Positions 35,071 through 45,079 of a stretch of DNA of 64,000 nt are shown here, one piece after another. Location: NCBI GenBank assembly GCA_023957115.1, contig JAMLHN010000016.1, positions 16,925 to 80,924 of the forward strand, read 5' to 3'. Under the pieces are notes generated by a model. That model did not search any database. It saw nothing but the letters and a program-made list of their open reading frames with translations, and had not been told where the DNA came from. How positions within the stretch are numbered: the stretch's first letter is position 1; each line of letters opens with the position of its first letter. Source of the stretch: Thermomicrobiales bacterium. Lineage in GTDB: Bacteria > Chloroflexota > Chloroflexia > Thermomicrobiales > UBA6265. Both the position numbers and the translations under genes were made by a program.

Positions 35071-35416
35071 CCCGACCGCACCCTCTGCCGGCCGCTAGGA
35101 CGTGCTTCGAAGCCGGTCCCGCGTCCTGCCTGGGTCCTGGAGACGATTGATAAGCGGAACCGGGTGATTGCTCGGGGATATTGTGACGCCGGCCCGGTGC
35201 CGGTGAAGCACCGCCGGTACCGGGCCGAAGGCTCACCTCTATGCGATGCTGGGTTGGGGCGGTGGTGCACCGATCGTGCCGCATCCTGGTGTGTTCACCC
35301 GGATTCCGTATGAGGAGGCAAATTTCGGGCGGATCCAGCATGGGCGGAGGCACGTCGTCGAGTTTTCAAACACGGGTTAACGGGGGCCTATCTTGATGAA
35401 TCAGCAAGGTCCCCAA
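35071..35416. other. 346-bp intergenic region with interspersed repeats
   Basis: It holds the inverted copy B of the 78-base element at 35237-35315. A fragment at 35353-35376, GAGTTTTCAAACACGGGTTA, resembles the right end of the element at 56479-56614. GCCGGTGAAGCACCGGC-like hairpins occur near 35195-35225. No gene is visible. Confidence 0.75.
35237..35315 (-). repeat. Interspersed element, copy B
   Basis: This is the reverse-strand copy of the element at 7340-7417, running CCTCATACGGAATCCGGGTG to CCCAGCATCGCATAG. The inner GTTCACC has become GTGCACC here. Confidence 0.9.
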
Positions 35417-36232
35417 TCAGACGGCTACCGAGGTTTGCGCCCCAATCGATTCCGAACGGACGACCGTTCCCAGAAGCTCGCATGCGACCGCATCGAAACG
35501 CAGCGGATCGCCCGTGGTCAGATAGTCGCACCGTCCCCCGAGCTCGGAGGCGGAAAGCAATCCGGATCGGCGCAGGACGCGCTCTGTCTGTCGCGCAACG
35601 GCGTTGCCGCTCGATACGATCGCCACGCTCGGGCCGACGATCTCCGCAATCGCCCCGGCCAGAAATGGATAGTGGGTGCAGCCCAGAACGACCACGTCGC
35701 ATCCCCGGGCAAGCGGACCTTCCAGCAGATTGCTGAGCAGGTAGCGAATCTCCCGGCTTTGCGACTGTCCTGACTCGATCAAATCGACCAGCCCGGGGGC
35801 CGGGATTGTCTCGACCTCGATGTCCGGCGCATGTGTTTCGACGAGCTGGTGCAACCGTTGGCCGCGGGCGGTCCGGGGTGTTGCCAACACAGCGACCTTC
35901 CGAGTTCTCGTCCGGCGCGCCGCCGGTTTCACCGCTGGTTCGAGCCCAACGATCGGCGCGCCCAGCCGCTCGCGCAACGAGCCAATGGCAACCGAGCAGG
36001 CGGTATTGCACGCCACAACCATCGCCTTGCAGTCCCGCGCGACGAGTTCGCCCATCAGCAGATGAACCCGTGATTCGATCGTAGCGTCGTCCTTGTCGCC
36101 ATAGGGACAAAACGCCGAATCGGCCAGGTAGATGAACGACTCCTGTGGCATCTGCGCGCGCAGCGCGCGCAAGACACTCAACCCACCAAACCCGGAATCG
36201 AACACTCCGATCGGATGATCTGTACAGGACAC
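35417..36232 (-). CDS. murI: Glutamate racemase
   Basis: MurI makes D-glutamate for peptidoglycan. The 271-residue protein begins PIGVFDSGFGGLSVLRAL and carries both catalytic cysteines, one in VVACNTACSVA (about residue 74) and one in VVLGCTHYPFLAG (about residue 186). YLADSAFCPYGDK is the usual phosphate and substrate segment. The length is normal and all key residues are present. Transcription is leftwards, divergent from the DUF1684 gene. Confidence 0.95.
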   Translation of the reverse strand: MSCTDHPIGVFDSGFGGLSVLRALRAQMPQESFIYLADSAFCPYGDKDDATIESRVHLLMGELVARDCKAMVVACNTACSVAIGSLRERLGAPIVGLEPAVKPAARRTRTRKVAVLATPRTARGQRLHQLVETHAPDIEVETIPAPGLVDLIESGQSQSREIRYLLSNLLEGPLARGCDVVVLGCTHYPFLAGAIAEIVGPSVAIVSSGNAVARQTERVLRRSGLLSASELGGRCDYLTTGDPLRFDAVACELLGTVVRSESIGAQTSVAV

Positions 36233-36425
36233 GCTGCCGCCTCTTGCTCGCCGGCGACGTCACCTCATCGCCACGTTGGGTTAGCCTAGCACCTGCCCAG
36301 ACGATTCACAATCGACCGCGCTCAAGATTCGCATCGATCGACATGTCCACCCTTCCTCATTGCTCATTACGCCAAAATAAACGACCATTCACGCCTATCC
36401 GCCACACCCTCTCAAGAGCTTTGTT

Positions 36426-36468
36426 GGGCCGATATCCACTCTACACTTTGAACGAACGATATCGGCCC
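36426..36468. promoter_or_regulatory. Perfect 11-bp inverted repeat upstream of the DUF1684 gene
   Basis: GGGCCGATATC (36426-36436) and GATATCGGCCC (36458-36468) flank 21 bases in an AT-richer patch, ending 38 bases before the DUF1684 start. It could be a 5'-leader hairpin, a terminator of a lost gene or a protein site. Confidence 0.6.
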
Positions 36469-36506
36469 TTCCCCGGCTACGATGCCGGTCGGCAAAACGG
36501 AGCACC

Positions 36507-37055
36507 ATGGAACCCAACAAACGTCTCGATGATTTCCGGAAACACAAAGATGAGTACTTTGCGTCTGGAGCGCATTCTCCACTCGATCCCGCCGACCAGG
36601 CGGGGTTCCAGGGACTCGCCTACTTCCCCTACAACCCGGAGCTCGCATTCGAGCTCGCGCTCGATGCCATCGAGGGACAAGGCTCACCGCTGACGCTCGA
36701 TACGAGCGATGGACAACGTGTCGAATTTATGATCGCCGGAAAGGTCAGCTTTCTGGTCGACAATGATTGGTACGAGCTCACCCTGTTGAAGGACTACGAT
36801 CGAGGCCGCTTTTTCCTGCCCTTCAATGACATGACCAACGGACTCGAAACCTACCGCGGCGGCCGGTATATCGACCCGCAGCAGAAGCCGAACGGAAAGC
36901 TCACTATCGACTTCAACTACGCCTACAACCCCTATTGTGCGTACGGCGACGGCTGGTCGTGCCCACTTGCCCCAGCGGCCAATCACCTCCCGGTCGAAAT
37001 CAGGGCTGGTGAGAAAGCTTTCCATCCGCGGGCGAGTGGGACCGGGCAAAAATAA
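36507..37055 (+). CDS. DUF1684 domain protein
   Basis: The 182-residue protein is a DUF1684 member. Its recognisable part is the C-terminus: FLPFNDMTNGLETYRGGRYID, then LTIDFNYAYNPYCAYGDGWSCPLAP and LPVEIRAGEK. The N-terminal part has FRKHKDEYFASGAHSPL, usual for the family. No signal peptide is seen, so it is cytoplasmic, and its biochemical role is not known. A hairpin follows 3 bases after the stop. Confidence 0.88.
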   Translation: MEPNKRLDDFRKHKDEYFASGAHSPLDPADQAGFQGLAYFPYNPELAFELALDAIEGQGSPLTLDTSDGQRVEFMIAGKVSFLVDNDWYELTLLKDYDRGRFFLPFNDMTNGLETYRGGRYIDPQQKPNGKLTIDFNYAYNPYCAYGDGWSCPLAPAANHLPVEIRAGEKAFHPRASGTGQK

Positions 37056-37058
37056 AAC

Positions 37059-37076
37059 GAGCGGCTTTCGCCGCTC
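37059..37076. terminator. Hairpin terminator after DUF1684 gene
   Basis: GAGCGGC and GCCGCTC form a 7-bp stem around TTTC, flanked by an A-rich run on the left (AAAAATAAAAC) and TTGC on the right. It could serve the convergent genes on both strands. Confidence 0.75.
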
Positions 37077-37107
37077 TTGCTCGTCGAATTCGACGGTTCT
37101 GCCTGGA

Positions 37108-37536
37108 TCAGCGCCGGCTGCTCATCCACCGGGCGAGTTGCTCGGCCGACGCAGCGGTTGCGACTTCCCCGCACGCCAGCGTCCGGCTCAGGAGTGCCCC
37201 GGCCGCTTCTCGCTCCCATTCGTAGAAGCAACGGCGCAGCTCGGTATAGCGGCAAATCTCGGGGCCGAACTCCAGCTCGGCCAGTACCCAGTACTCCTGC
37301 TCGCGCTCCAGCAGCAGCAATCGGCGGCCACATTGCCAAACGAACGGCGGCGATTGCGGAGTGAACGACGCTTCAGCGGTATTGGGAGCAGGAATCTCGG
37401 GATGCTTCACGTGCGCACATTCGGCCGCTCTGCAATCGCCAGCCAATGGTGATTCGCTTGGGCTGTGGTCGTCCACAGATCGATCTCCCGTGCTTTGGAA
37501 GGGGAAAAACCGAGGGAACAACATCCTTCCAGTCAT
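37108..37536 (-). CDS. Hypothetical protein
   Basis: The convincing part is the C-terminal 75 residues, which have protein-like composition: FVWQCGRRLLLLEREQEYWV, LAELEFGPEICRYTELRRCF, YEWEREAAGALLSRTLACGE and an ending helix. The N-terminal part is doubtful; ATG 37534-37536 is used, but GTG at 37408-37410 is equally possible. I do not recognise a family. It faces the DUF1684 gene across a bidirectional terminator. Confidence 0.4.
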   Translation of the reverse strand: MTGRMLFPRFFPFQSTGDRSVDDHSPSESPLAGDCRAAECAHVKHPEIPAPNTAEASFTPQSPPFVWQCGRRLLLLEREQEYWVLAELEFGPEICRYTELRRCFYEWEREAAGALLSRTLACGEVATAASAEQLARWMSSRR

Positions 37537-37681
37537 GTCGATTCGAGACTTCCCGAATGGGTCCTGTCGAGTCCGAAACGGCCCTTGAGATCGACTCGTA
37601 CGACACACGCGAAAGGGAGGGTACCACTCGGCGAGAGATGCTTTCAAGGGAGCATTATGCGGGATTTTTGCGGCACCAACG

Positions 37682-38197
37682 CTAAGAAACTGTTACTTCC
37701 GACCGTTGAAGCTCATTCGTGCCGTCGGTCACCACGATCACATATCGGCCGTTCGGCCACGGGTCCGCGCCCGTTCGCTCGATATGAAATTCTAGCCAGC
37801 CGGAGACCCGATCCTGGTCGATTCGCATCGACGATGACAACGCGTCGAGCGAGGTGTTGTTGAAGTACCAGCTGGCAACGAGCTGAGTTCCCGCCGGTAG
37901 CGTCTCGATGGGGAAGACGGCGTAGATGACGGTATCGCCAATCACGGGCGTGCCATCGCCGATCGGTGCATTGGTACGGGGATCGACCGCGGACGTCCAG
38001 GTTGCGGCGCCGATACGTGGAGCGCCGCTCAGCGCGGTGGCGACGCGTTCCGGCGTTTCGGTCGCATCGGGCGTTGGAGGGGTATCGTCGTCGTTGCCAC
38101 CCGTTCCGCAGGCGACGAGCAAGCCGCATGCCACAATGAGCGCCACAATCAATGATCCCGTCTGTCGCCACGGGGCTGCCAATTGGATTCGGGGCAC
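37682..38197 (-). CDS. Putative lipoprotein
   Basis: The 171-residue protein starts at GTG 38195-38197 with AGGAG 5 bases upstream. It has a signal peptide, GSLIVALIVACGLL, ending in the lipobox LLVAC; the Cys would be lipidated by Lgt. A Thr/Pro/Asp linker (DDDTPPTPDATETPE) follows and then a small beta-rich domain with ASWYFNNTSLDALSSS and WPNGRYVIVVTDG. The domain resembles extracellular proteins with an Ig-like end, but I cannot name a family. Confidence 0.7.
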   Translation of the reverse strand: MPRIQLAAPWRQTGSLIVALIVACGLLVACGTGGNDDDTPPTPDATETPERVATALSGAPRIGAATWTSAVDPRTNAPIGDGTPVIGDTVIYAVFPIETLPAGTQLVASWYFNNTSLDALSSSMRIDQDRVSGWLEFHIERTGADPWPNGRYVIVVTDGTNELQRSEVTVS

Positions 38198-38319
38198 ACT
38201 GGCTCCTGCTGTCTCGATTCGGTCCGATGGTCGGATCCACCGGGTTGTCTACCGCAAAGGGCAATGCCGGAATCCGCCCAAGTCTACCTATCCGCTGCCG
38301 GCGCTGCCGGAGGAGAGTT

Positions 38320-39108
38320 ATGAAACGCGAACACAGGAAGGTCACCACCGAGCTTGGCTGGATCGAGAGCGATCATCTCATCGCCAATCCGACCATCAAT
38401 CGAGCGATCTATCAAGGGCGCCCAACCGACGACGAGCTCCTGCTGCAATGGTCGGACGAAGATCGAGAGCGCGCGGAGGCATTTACCCATACCGATCCAT
38501 GGCGAGTCATGCGCATCCAGGGGGAGGTCATTTCCGGCTTCGACGGGCTGGCAGCACTGGGGCCGGCCATCTCGATCTTCGGTTCGGCGCGGGTGGGGGA
38601 AACCTCTCCCTATTTCAAGGCAGCTCGCGAAACCGGCCGCAAGCTGGCCGAAGCCGGGTTTGCCGTTATCACCGGCGGCGGTCCCGGCATTATGGAGGCC
38701 GCCAACCAGGGGGCGTCGGATGCCGGCGGTTGCTCGGTCGGTCTCAATATCGAGCTCCCGCATGAGCAGGGGTTGAACGCATTCGTCAATCTCCCACTCA
38801 ACTTCCGTTATTTCTTCGTTCGCAAGCTGATGTTCATCAAGTACGCGCGCGGATTCGTCATCTTTCCGGGGGGATTCGGAACGCTCGATGAGCTCTTCGA
38901 AGCGTTGACCTTGATCCAGACGGGCAAGCTCGACGACTTCCCGGTCGTTCTCTACGGTTCATCCTTTTGGGACTCGCTGATCGACTGGATCGACCAGGAT
39001 CTGGTGGGCGAGCGGCTGATCGCTCCACACGATCTCGACCGCTTGATCGTCACCGACGATGTGGACCATATCGTCACCACGATGCTCAACGGTTTCCGAG
39101 ACCAATAG
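38320..39108 (+). CDS. LOG-family (TIGR00730) nucleotide phosphoribohydrolase
   Basis: The product of about 262 residues carries the lysine decarboxylase-like/LOG Rossmann fold, with GGGPGIMEAANQGASDAGG and FVIFPGGFGTLDELFEALT, the PGGxGTxxE motif that binds the nucleotide. Related proteins split nucleoside 5'-monophosphates, including cytokinin precursors, to base and ribose-5-phosphate. An N-terminal extension of about 75 residues precedes the fold, as in the larger members. ATG 38320 has AGGAG 5 bases upstream. Transcription is divergent from the lipoprotein gene. Confidence 0.88.
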   Translation: MKREHRKVTTELGWIESDHLIANPTINRAIYQGRPTDDELLLQWSDEDRERAEAFTHTDPWRVMRIQGEVISGFDGLAALGPAISIFGSARVGETSPYFKAARETGRKLAEAGFAVITGGGPGIMEAANQGASDAGGCSVGLNIELPHEQGLNAFVNLPLNFRYFFVRKLMFIKYARGFVIFPGGFGTLDELFEALTLIQTGKLDDFPVVLYGSSFWDSLIDWIDQDLVGERLIAPHDLDRLIVTDDVDHIVTTMLNGFRDQ

Positions 39109-39331
39109 TCGTACGTTCGCGGCTCTTTGTTTTCGACCGAGGGAATCGCGCACTCGTCGCCACCCGTACGTACAGAACCTGTTTCGAGTGGTATGCTAGC
39201 TCGACAGACGTCTTCGGCCCGGCAACGGGCGGCGTCTCATTGCGCCGTCGATCTCAACTCCGCACCGTCCATTCCCGGGTCGCGACGCAGGTTCGAAATC
39301 GCACCATTCCGGGCTGGGGGAAGCAACTTCG

Positions 39332-41779
39332 ATGAGTCGACATGAGCTGTATGCACACCGATATCCGCTCCTGCCACTCAAGAATGTCGTCATCTTTCCG
39401 CGCAATATCGTCACCCTGCTGGTCGGCCGGCCCCGGTCGATCCAGGCCGTCGAAGAGGCCCTTTCCGGGAATCACCGGTTGGTCGTGACCGCGCATCGCG
39501 ATGCGGACGCCGAAGATCCCACCCCGGACGATCTCTACTCGATTGGGTCCCTGGTCGATCTCGTCTCCGTCGAACGACAGCCGAGCAATGCTATTCAGGT
39601 CGTGTTGGAAGGCAAGGCGCGCGTGCGCATCAGCCAGTTCGATACGATTCGTCCCTACTTCACCATTGCGGCCGAGGAGCTGCGCGAGCCGAAGAACGAC
39701 TCTCCGGATATGCGCGCCCTCATGCTGCATGTGCAGGAGCTGGCCAGCCGGTACAACGACGCGCGCGAAAAGATGGCTCCCGAGATCCTGGATATGGTCC
39801 AGCGAGCCAACGATCCCGGTCATCTGGCCGATCTGCTGGCGACGCAGATCGTCTCCGAAACCAGCCGGCGGCAACATTTCCTGGAACAGGTCGACCCTAT
39901 CAAGCGGCTCGAAGAGATTGCCGTTCATCTTGCCGAGGATCTGAATGTCGCCGAGCTCGAAAGCCGGATTCAGGATCGCGTGCGGGAGCAGGTCGAAAAG
40001 CAGCAACGCGAGTTCTACCTGACCCAGCAGCTGAAGGCGATTCACGATGAGCTGGCGGGCGAAGGGGGTAACGAGCTCGATATCTTCCGGCAGAAGATCA
40101 GAGCCTGCAGTATGCCAGCCGAGGTCGAAGAAAAGATGCTGCGCGAAGTGGGGCGCCTCGAGCGCATGCCGTCGGTCTCGGCTGAGGCCACCGTCGTGCG
40201 CACCTATCTGGACGTCATGCTCGCACTGCCGTGGTCGGCGCAATCGGTCGACCGGCTCGATATCGACGAGGCCGAGGCCCTCCTGAACGAAGAGCACTAT
40301 GGGCTCGAACAGGTCAAGGATCGCATCCTCGACTTTCTGGCCGTGCGCAAGCTCCGCACCGAGAATGGGATGAACGACCGGGGCGCTTCCCAGATTCTCT
40401 GTCTCTCCGGTCCTCCGGGAGTGGGAAAAACCAGCCTGGGCCGATCGATTGCGGAATCGATGGGGCGTAAGTTCGTGCGGGTCAGTCTCGGCGGCGTGCG
40501 CGATGAGGCCGAGATCCGCGGTCACCGGCGCACCTACATCGGCGCGATGCCAGGCCGCATCATCAATGCCATGCGCCAGGCGGAGTCGACCAACCCGGTG
40601 ATCCTGCTGGACGAGATCGACAAGCTCTCGGCCGATTTCCGAGGGGATCCGGCGGCGGCGTTGCTGGAGGTGCTCGACCCGGAGCAGAACGCGCAATTCA
40701 CCGACCACTTCATCGATACGCCGTTCGATCTCTCCAAAGTGCTCTTCATCACGACCGCGAACTATATGCAGCAGGTTCCGCGTCCGTTGCGAGACCGTAT
40801 GGAGGTCATCGAGATCTCCGGCTACACCGAGGACGAAAAGATCGAGATCGGCAAGCGATACCTGCTGCCGCGTCAGGTGGAGGCGCACGGGCTCAAGATG
40901 GAGAACGTCGATCTACCGCGCAGCTCATGGAGCTTCCTGGTCCGGGGCTACACCCGAGAAGCGGGCGTCCGCGAGCTGGAGCGGGAGATTGCGGCCATCT
41001 GCCGCAAGATCGCACGTGAGGTCGTGCGCGGACGTCATTCCGACCAGTCGATCAGCGCGGCCCGGATCGAGGAGTACCTTGGCCCACGCCATTTCCAGGT
41101 CGAGCACGAGCTGGGCGACAGCCAGGTCGGGGTCGCCATTGGACTCGGCACGACCGAGATCGGCGGAGAGCTGATCCCAGTCGAGGTCGCGACGATGCCC
41201 GGCAAGGGGTCACTCATCATTACCGGGCGCGCCGGTGACGTGATGCAGGAATCCGCACAGGCGGCGCTCTCCTATGCCCGCTCTCGATCGGAGCAGCTGA
41301 GCATCCCCCTGAACTTCCGCGAGGTGCTTGATCTCCACATTCATCTGCCGGAAGGTGCAACCCCGAAAGATGGACCGTCCGCCGGTATCACGATGGCGAC
41401 CGCGCTGATTTCGGCACTGATGCGCCGTCCGGTGCGCAACGATACGGCGATGACCGGCGAAATCACCCTGCTCGGACGTGTTCTGCCGATCGGGGGGGTG
41501 AAGGACAAAGCGCTCGCCGCGCATCGACATGGTATTCACCGATTGATCTTGCCGGAAGAAAACCGCCGCGAGGTCGTCCGTATTCCCGAGAACGTCCGCA
41601 AGGACATGGAGTTCATTTTCGTCGAGTCGATGGACCAGGTGATTTCCGCGGCAATCCTCTTCGAGGCCGACCGTGAGATCACCCCGAGCCGGCGCGACGA
41701 GCCACGCATCGAGCCCGATCGACCGTCCTACCCAGCGACGCAGATTCCCGCTTCGGGTCCGATCATTTCGGATCTGTAG
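39332..41779 (+). CDS. lon: ATP-dependent Lon protease
   Basis: Lon degrades misfolded and regulatory proteins in the cytoplasm. The 815-residue protein has the LON substrate domain ([13 protein letters not shown]), a coiled helical middle, and the AAA+ module with Walker A GPPGVGKT at residues 360-367 and Walker B LLDEID. The C-terminal Ser-Lys protease has KDGPSAG (Ser 683) and [10 protein letters not shown] (Lys 726); the 43-residue spacing is the usual one. The length is normal for bacterial Lon. It is monocistronic, with a 223-base upstream region and repeats downstream. Confidence 0.97.
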   Translation: MSRHELYAHRYPLLPLKNVVIFPRNIVTLLVGRPRSIQAVEEALSGNHRLVVTAHRDADAEDPTPDDLYSIGSLVDLVSVERQPSNAIQVVLEGKARVRISQFDTIRPYFTIAAEELREPKNDSPDMRALMLHVQELASRYNDAREKMAPEILDMVQRANDPGHLADLLATQIVSETSRRQHFLEQVDPIKRLEEIAVHLAEDLNVAELESRIQDRVREQVEKQQREFYLTQQLKAIHDELAGEGGNELDIFRQKIRACSMPAEVEEKMLREVGRLERMPSVSAEATVVRTYLDVMLALPWSAQSVDRLDIDEAEALLNEEHYGLEQVKDRILDFLAVRKLRTENGMNDRGASQILCLSGPPGVGKTSLGRSIAESMGRKFVRVSLGGVRDEAEIRGHRRTYIGAMPGRIINAMRQAESTNPVILLDEIDKLSADFRGDPAAALLEVLDPEQNAQFTDHFIDTPFDLSKVLFITTANYMQQVPRPLRDRMEVIEISGYTEDEKIEIGKRYLLPRQVEAHGLKMENVDLPRSSWSFLVRGYTREAGVRELEREIAAICRKIAREVVRGRHSDQSISAARIEEYLGPRHFQVEHELGDSQVGVAIGLGTTEIGGELIPVEVATMPGKGSLIITGRAGDVMQESAQAALSYARSRSEQLSIPLNFREVLDLHIHLPEGATPKDGPSAGITMATALISALMRRPVRNDTAMTGEITLLGRVLPIGGVKDKALAAHRHGIHRLILPEENRREVVRIPENVRKDMEFIFVESMDQVISAAILFEADREITPSRRDEPRIEPDRPSYPATQIPASGPIISDL

Positions 41780-41784
41780 CTGGT

Positions 41785-42056
41785 GAGGAGCTGGGAGCTG
41801 AGATTGAGGAGTTGGGGACGGAAGGGTTCAGGGTCCGCGACGGGTTCGGCAATGGGCAAAAGGCAAGAGTGTTGGAGAGCTGATGCCGAATCCGGGTAGT
41901 TCGTTGGGGATTCCGTAGATGCTCGGCCGGAACGGTGGCGAACCGATCGTGCCTTATCTTGTTGTGTTCACCCAGATTCGGTAGGAGGAGGTCGGGATGA
42001 CCGGGGAACTCGGAGGGAAGGAATCCCAACGCCTCAGTCCCAGCTCCGAACTCCCC
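41785..42056. repeat. Cluster of interspersed repeats between lon and recJ
   Basis: Three repeat families meet here. Heptads lie at 41785-41817, the TTCGGCAATGGGCAAA block is at about 41843-41858, and a diverged inverted copy D of the 78-base element is at 41917-41990. Inverted heptads at 42035-42057 run into the recJ stop codon. No gene is visible. Confidence 0.8.
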
Positions 42057-43769
42057 TTACGGCGTCACGCGGAAGTCTTTCACGAGCACATCGAGCTTCG
42101 GACCGTTCCAATCACCCTCCTGCAAGGTGAAGGCGAGATCGATGGAGCGTGCCCCGACCAGCTCGCGAGATCTTGCCGCGCCGCCAAAAAAGATCGCTTT
42201 GACCGGGCGCCCATTGCCGACCGAAAGTGAGAGATGATCTTTCGTTTTGCCAATTGCGTCGTATTTCTGTAGCCGCGTGTTGCGGAGGATGAAGACCGGT
42301 TCCTCGTTCTCCGGTCCGAACGGTTCCAATACGCGGACCAGCCGCGCAATTTCGAGACTCAAGTGCTTTTCCTGCAGCTCGGCATCGATTTGCAGCCGCG
42401 GTGCGGCTGCCGGGATCCGCTCTCCGGCCATGGTCGACATCTGCTCGACAAATGCCTCGATGTTCGATCTGTCCAAGCTCAACCCACCCGCCAGCCGGTG
42501 GCCGCCATGTGAGCGCAGAAGCGGCGATGCAGTGGTCAGGGCGTGGGCGACATCGAATCCCTCCGGAGAACGCATGGAGCCCCGCAACACCCCATCTTCC
42601 TCGACAAGGACGATCACCGGCCGGTCGTACGTCTCCGCCAATCTGGCCGCGACAATACCAACGACACCGGTTTGCCACCCCTCCGACTGCACCACCAGCA
42701 CCGGTTGCTCCTCCCAGTTGTGTTGCCGGCGCAGAAGCCGTTCCGCCGCGGTCGTCGTCTCGTCGGTGGCTACCTTGCGCCGCGTGTTCATCGCTTCCAG
42801 CTCGGTCACGAGCTCGAAGGCGACGACTGGGTTGGGAGCCAGCAGAAGATCGAGCGCCAGAGATGGATTCCCCATACGGCCAGCAGCATTGATCCGCGGA
42901 GCCAGCCGAAACGCAATATCGGTGGCGCCAAGTCGTTGCAGATCGAGTTTGGCTGCATGCGCCAGCGCCACGATTCCCGGCCGAGGCGATTGCGAGAGCC
43001 GGGCCATCCCTGCCCTGACCAGGGCACGGCTCGCCCCCGTCATTGGCGATACGTCGCCGATGAGACCCACGACCAGATCGAGATACGCCCGCGCCTTCCG
43101 GCGCCACGTCGGCCCGGCTCCTTCGAGTCCTGCAACCAGGAGCCAGGTCAGGCCCGCGGCGGAGAGCTCCTTGTAGACCCCGCCGTCTTCCCGGTAGGCG
43201 GACACGACCAGAGCGCCGTCCGGCTGACCGTGGTGCATCTGATGATGGTCGACGACAATGACGTCCATGCCAAGCGCACGCGCATACGCAATCTGACCTG
43301 GTCGGAGCTCCCGCAATCGAGCGCAACCAACAGCTGCACCCCTGCATCGGCAAACTCGTCGATTGCGACGCCGCTCAGCACCGTACCCTTCCGCGCGTTG
43401 GAGTCGTGTGAGCGTGCGGTCACCGGCCCCAGCCGCACGCAAGGCCAATCCGAGGATTGCCACCGATGTGGTTCCATCGACATCGTAGTCGCCAAAGATG
43501 CCGATCTTCTCATCTGCCCGGACCGCAGTCGCAATCCGGTCCACCGCGGCATCGAAATCCGGCAGCGCCCCGGGATCGATCACTGCGCGAGGTTGCGCTT
43601 CCAGGAACGTCACAGCCTCTTCACGCCGGCCGATTCCACGACGGTAGAGCAGGGCGTGCACCAGCTTGTGATCGTGCAATGGAGCGAGATCGCCAGGCAC
43701 CGGTTCCGGATCGATCCAGCTGTGCGGGCGAACGCGGGGATCGAGTCGGATCGGAGAGTTCAAACGCAT
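42057..43769 (-). CDS. recJ: Single-stranded-DNA-specific exonuclease RecJ, with two compensating frameshifts
   Basis: RecJ is a 5'-3' single-strand exonuclease of the DHH family, active in recombination and repair. The 570-residue frame has motif I GDYDVDGTTS, motif III VIVVDHHQ, RINAAGRMGNP and the DHHA1 part SHGGHRLAGGLSL. Between about 43303 and 43384 the frame is wrong: it reads an Arg-rich stretch, while the next frame holds the expected SGVAIDEFADAGVQLLVALDCGSS. Motif II (DCG), which supplies a metal-binding Asp, is thus lost from the translated protein. Two nearby indels, real or from assembly, explain this. The rest is intact. Confidence 0.9.
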   Translation of the reverse strand: MRLNSPIRLDPRVRPHSWIDPEPVPGDLAPLHDHKLVHALLYRRGIGRREEAVTFLEAQPRAVIDPGALPDFDAAVDRIATAVRADEKIGIFGDYDVDGTTSVAILGLALRAAGAGDRTLTRLQRAEGYGAERRRNRRVCRCRGAAVGCARLRELRPGQIAYARALGMDVIVVDHHQMHHGQPDGALVVSAYREDGGVYKELSAAGLTWLLVAGLEGAGPTWRRKARAYLDLVVGLIGDVSPMTGASRALVRAGMARLSQSPRPGIVALAHAAKLDLQRLGATDIAFRLAPRINAAGRMGNPSLALDLLLAPNPVVAFELVTELEAMNTRRKVATDETTTAAERLLRRQHNWEEQPVLVVQSEGWQTGVVGIVAARLAETYDRPVIVLVEEDGVLRGSMRSPEGFDVAHALTTASPLLRSHGGHRLAGGLSLDRSNIEAFVEQMSTMAGERIPAAAPRLQIDAELQEKHLSLEIARLVRVLEPFGPENEEPVFILRNTRLQKYDAIGKTKDHLSLSVGNGRPVKAIFFGGAARSRELVGARSIDLAFTLQEGDWNGPKLDVLVKDFRVTP

Positions 43770-43852
43770 CTCAGGATTTTCTCAGTCAGAATTTCGGGCG
43801 AACGTACGGATGGACGAAGCCATTCCCCACAACATATAGTGGAGATTGTGGC

Positions 43853-45079
43853 ATGAGCCCGCAGTTCGGATGGGAGGAGGGTCCTGCGTTGCAGGGAGCT
43901 CCGGTCCCGTGCCCATCCGGCATGTCCAGACGCACGGTATTGCAAAAGGGGGTACCGGTGCGACCCGCATCGATACGAGTCCGGGCTGTTGCAGTTGCCC
44001 TGGCAATCGCTGGATTATTGCTTGGTGTGGTCGCTGCGCCGCTCTCGGCGCAGCAATGGTCTCCCCCACGAACCGTATGGGTGGAGGATGCCGGTCATAC
44101 CATCGATGGATACTTCCTCGATCTGTGGCGCGAGCACCCCGAGTTGCTGGGGCAGCCGATTACCGAGGAATGGGAATCTCCGATCGCAATCGGAGGATTC
44201 GAGCGAGCCGACCGCTATGTGCAGTATTTCGAGCACCTGGCCATCGTCTACGTTCCGGAGGAGTCGCGCATCGAATGGCAGGTGCAGACGCTTCCGCTCG
44301 GACAGGAAGCCTATGAACGCGACGCAACCGAGCTTTCCAAATACTCTCTTCCGAAATCCGGTAGCTGCGGCACGCTTTCGTCATCGACATGCAAAGCATT
44401 CGACGATACCAAGCACACGGTGCGCAACGGCTTTCTCGAGTACTGGAACGAGCACGATGGCGCACGGCTGATCGGCTCGCCGCTTACCGAGGAATTCCTT
44501 TCGTCCGACGGCTACACAACACAGTATTTCCAGAAGATGGTGCTCCGCTGGAAGGCGGGGCTGGCGGTTTCCCCACGACCGGTGGGGAGCGAATCGGCGG
44601 CGATCCAGAAGCTTCCCACCGAAAAGATCGCTCAGCCAAACGCGATTCCGGTCTACGCCGAATCGCTCTTCGTCGAACCCAGGATCGATCCATCCGATGT
44701 AATCCCCGGGGGCGAGCCTGTGCAGGGCGTCGGAGCGATGGATGCCGGTCCCGGCCCGCAACAGGGCGCGATCAAGGAGATCGTAATCTCGGTGGGGCGG
44801 CAGTCACTCTGGGCATACGAGAATAGCAAGCTGGTCACCGCAACACTGGTCAGCACCGGTACCGCCGAGGTCATCGAAACCACCACGCCGGTCGGCCACT
44901 ATACGGTATTGACCAAGTACCCGAAACAAACCATGCAGGGCGTGATCAACAACGAAGCGTACAAAGTCGAAGACGTGCCCTGGGTGATGTATTTCGACAA
45001 TCTGGGCAATGCGCTGCACGGCACCTACTGGCATGAAAATTTCGGTATCCCGATGAGTCATGGCTGCGTCAATCCTTGA
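43853..45079 (+). CDS. L,D-transpeptidase (YkuD), frameshifted just after the catalytic Cys
   Basis: This exported protein has a signal segment VAVALAIAGLLLGVVAAPLSAQ near residues 44-65. Two modules of the GHxxxGxFLxxWxxxxxxxLxGxPITEE type follow (TIDGYFLDLWREHPELLGQPI and VRNGFLEYWNEHDGARLIGSPL). The YkuD domain runs from IKEIVISVGRQSLW to HGTYWHENFGIPMSHGCVN, with the catalytic His and Cys. Translation then stops at 45077-45079. The missing end, LNVAEYLYSWAPEGTAVSVIP, is readable in the next frame to TAA 45139-45141, so one base seems to be lost near 45074. ATG 43853 has GGAG about 9 bases upstream; ATG 43922 is an alternative. Such enzymes make 3-3 peptidoglycan cross-links. Confidence 0.88.
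   Translation: MSPQFGWEEGPALQGAPVPCPSGMSRRTVLQKGVPVRPASIRVRAVAVALAIAGLLLGVVAAPLSAQQWSPPRTVWVEDAGHTIDGYFLDLWREHPELLGQPITEEWESPIAIGGFERADRYVQYFEHLAIVYVPEESRIEWQVQTLPLGQEAYERDATELSKYSLPKSGSCGTLSSSTCKAFDDTKHTVRNGFLEYWNEHDGARLIGSPLTEEFLSSDGYTTQYFQKMVLRWKAGLAVSPRPVGSESAAIQKLPTEKIAQPNAIPVYAESLFVEPRIDPSDVIPGGEPVQGVGAMDAGPGPQQGAIKEIVISVGRQSLWAYENSKLVTATLVSTGTAEVIETTTPVGHYTVLTKYPKQTMQGVINNEAYKVEDVPWVMYFDNLGNALHGTYWHENFGIPMSHGCVNP

Noticed and set aside
35388..36263. 291-codon open frame overlapping murI
   Set aside because: Arg/Gly-rich translation with no family resemblance; the other minus-strand frame gives complete glutamate racemase motifs.
43457..43852. Upstream extension of the L,D-transpeptidase frame
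   Set aside because: It overlaps the start of recJ on the other strand and has scrambled composition; the signal peptide starts well downstream.
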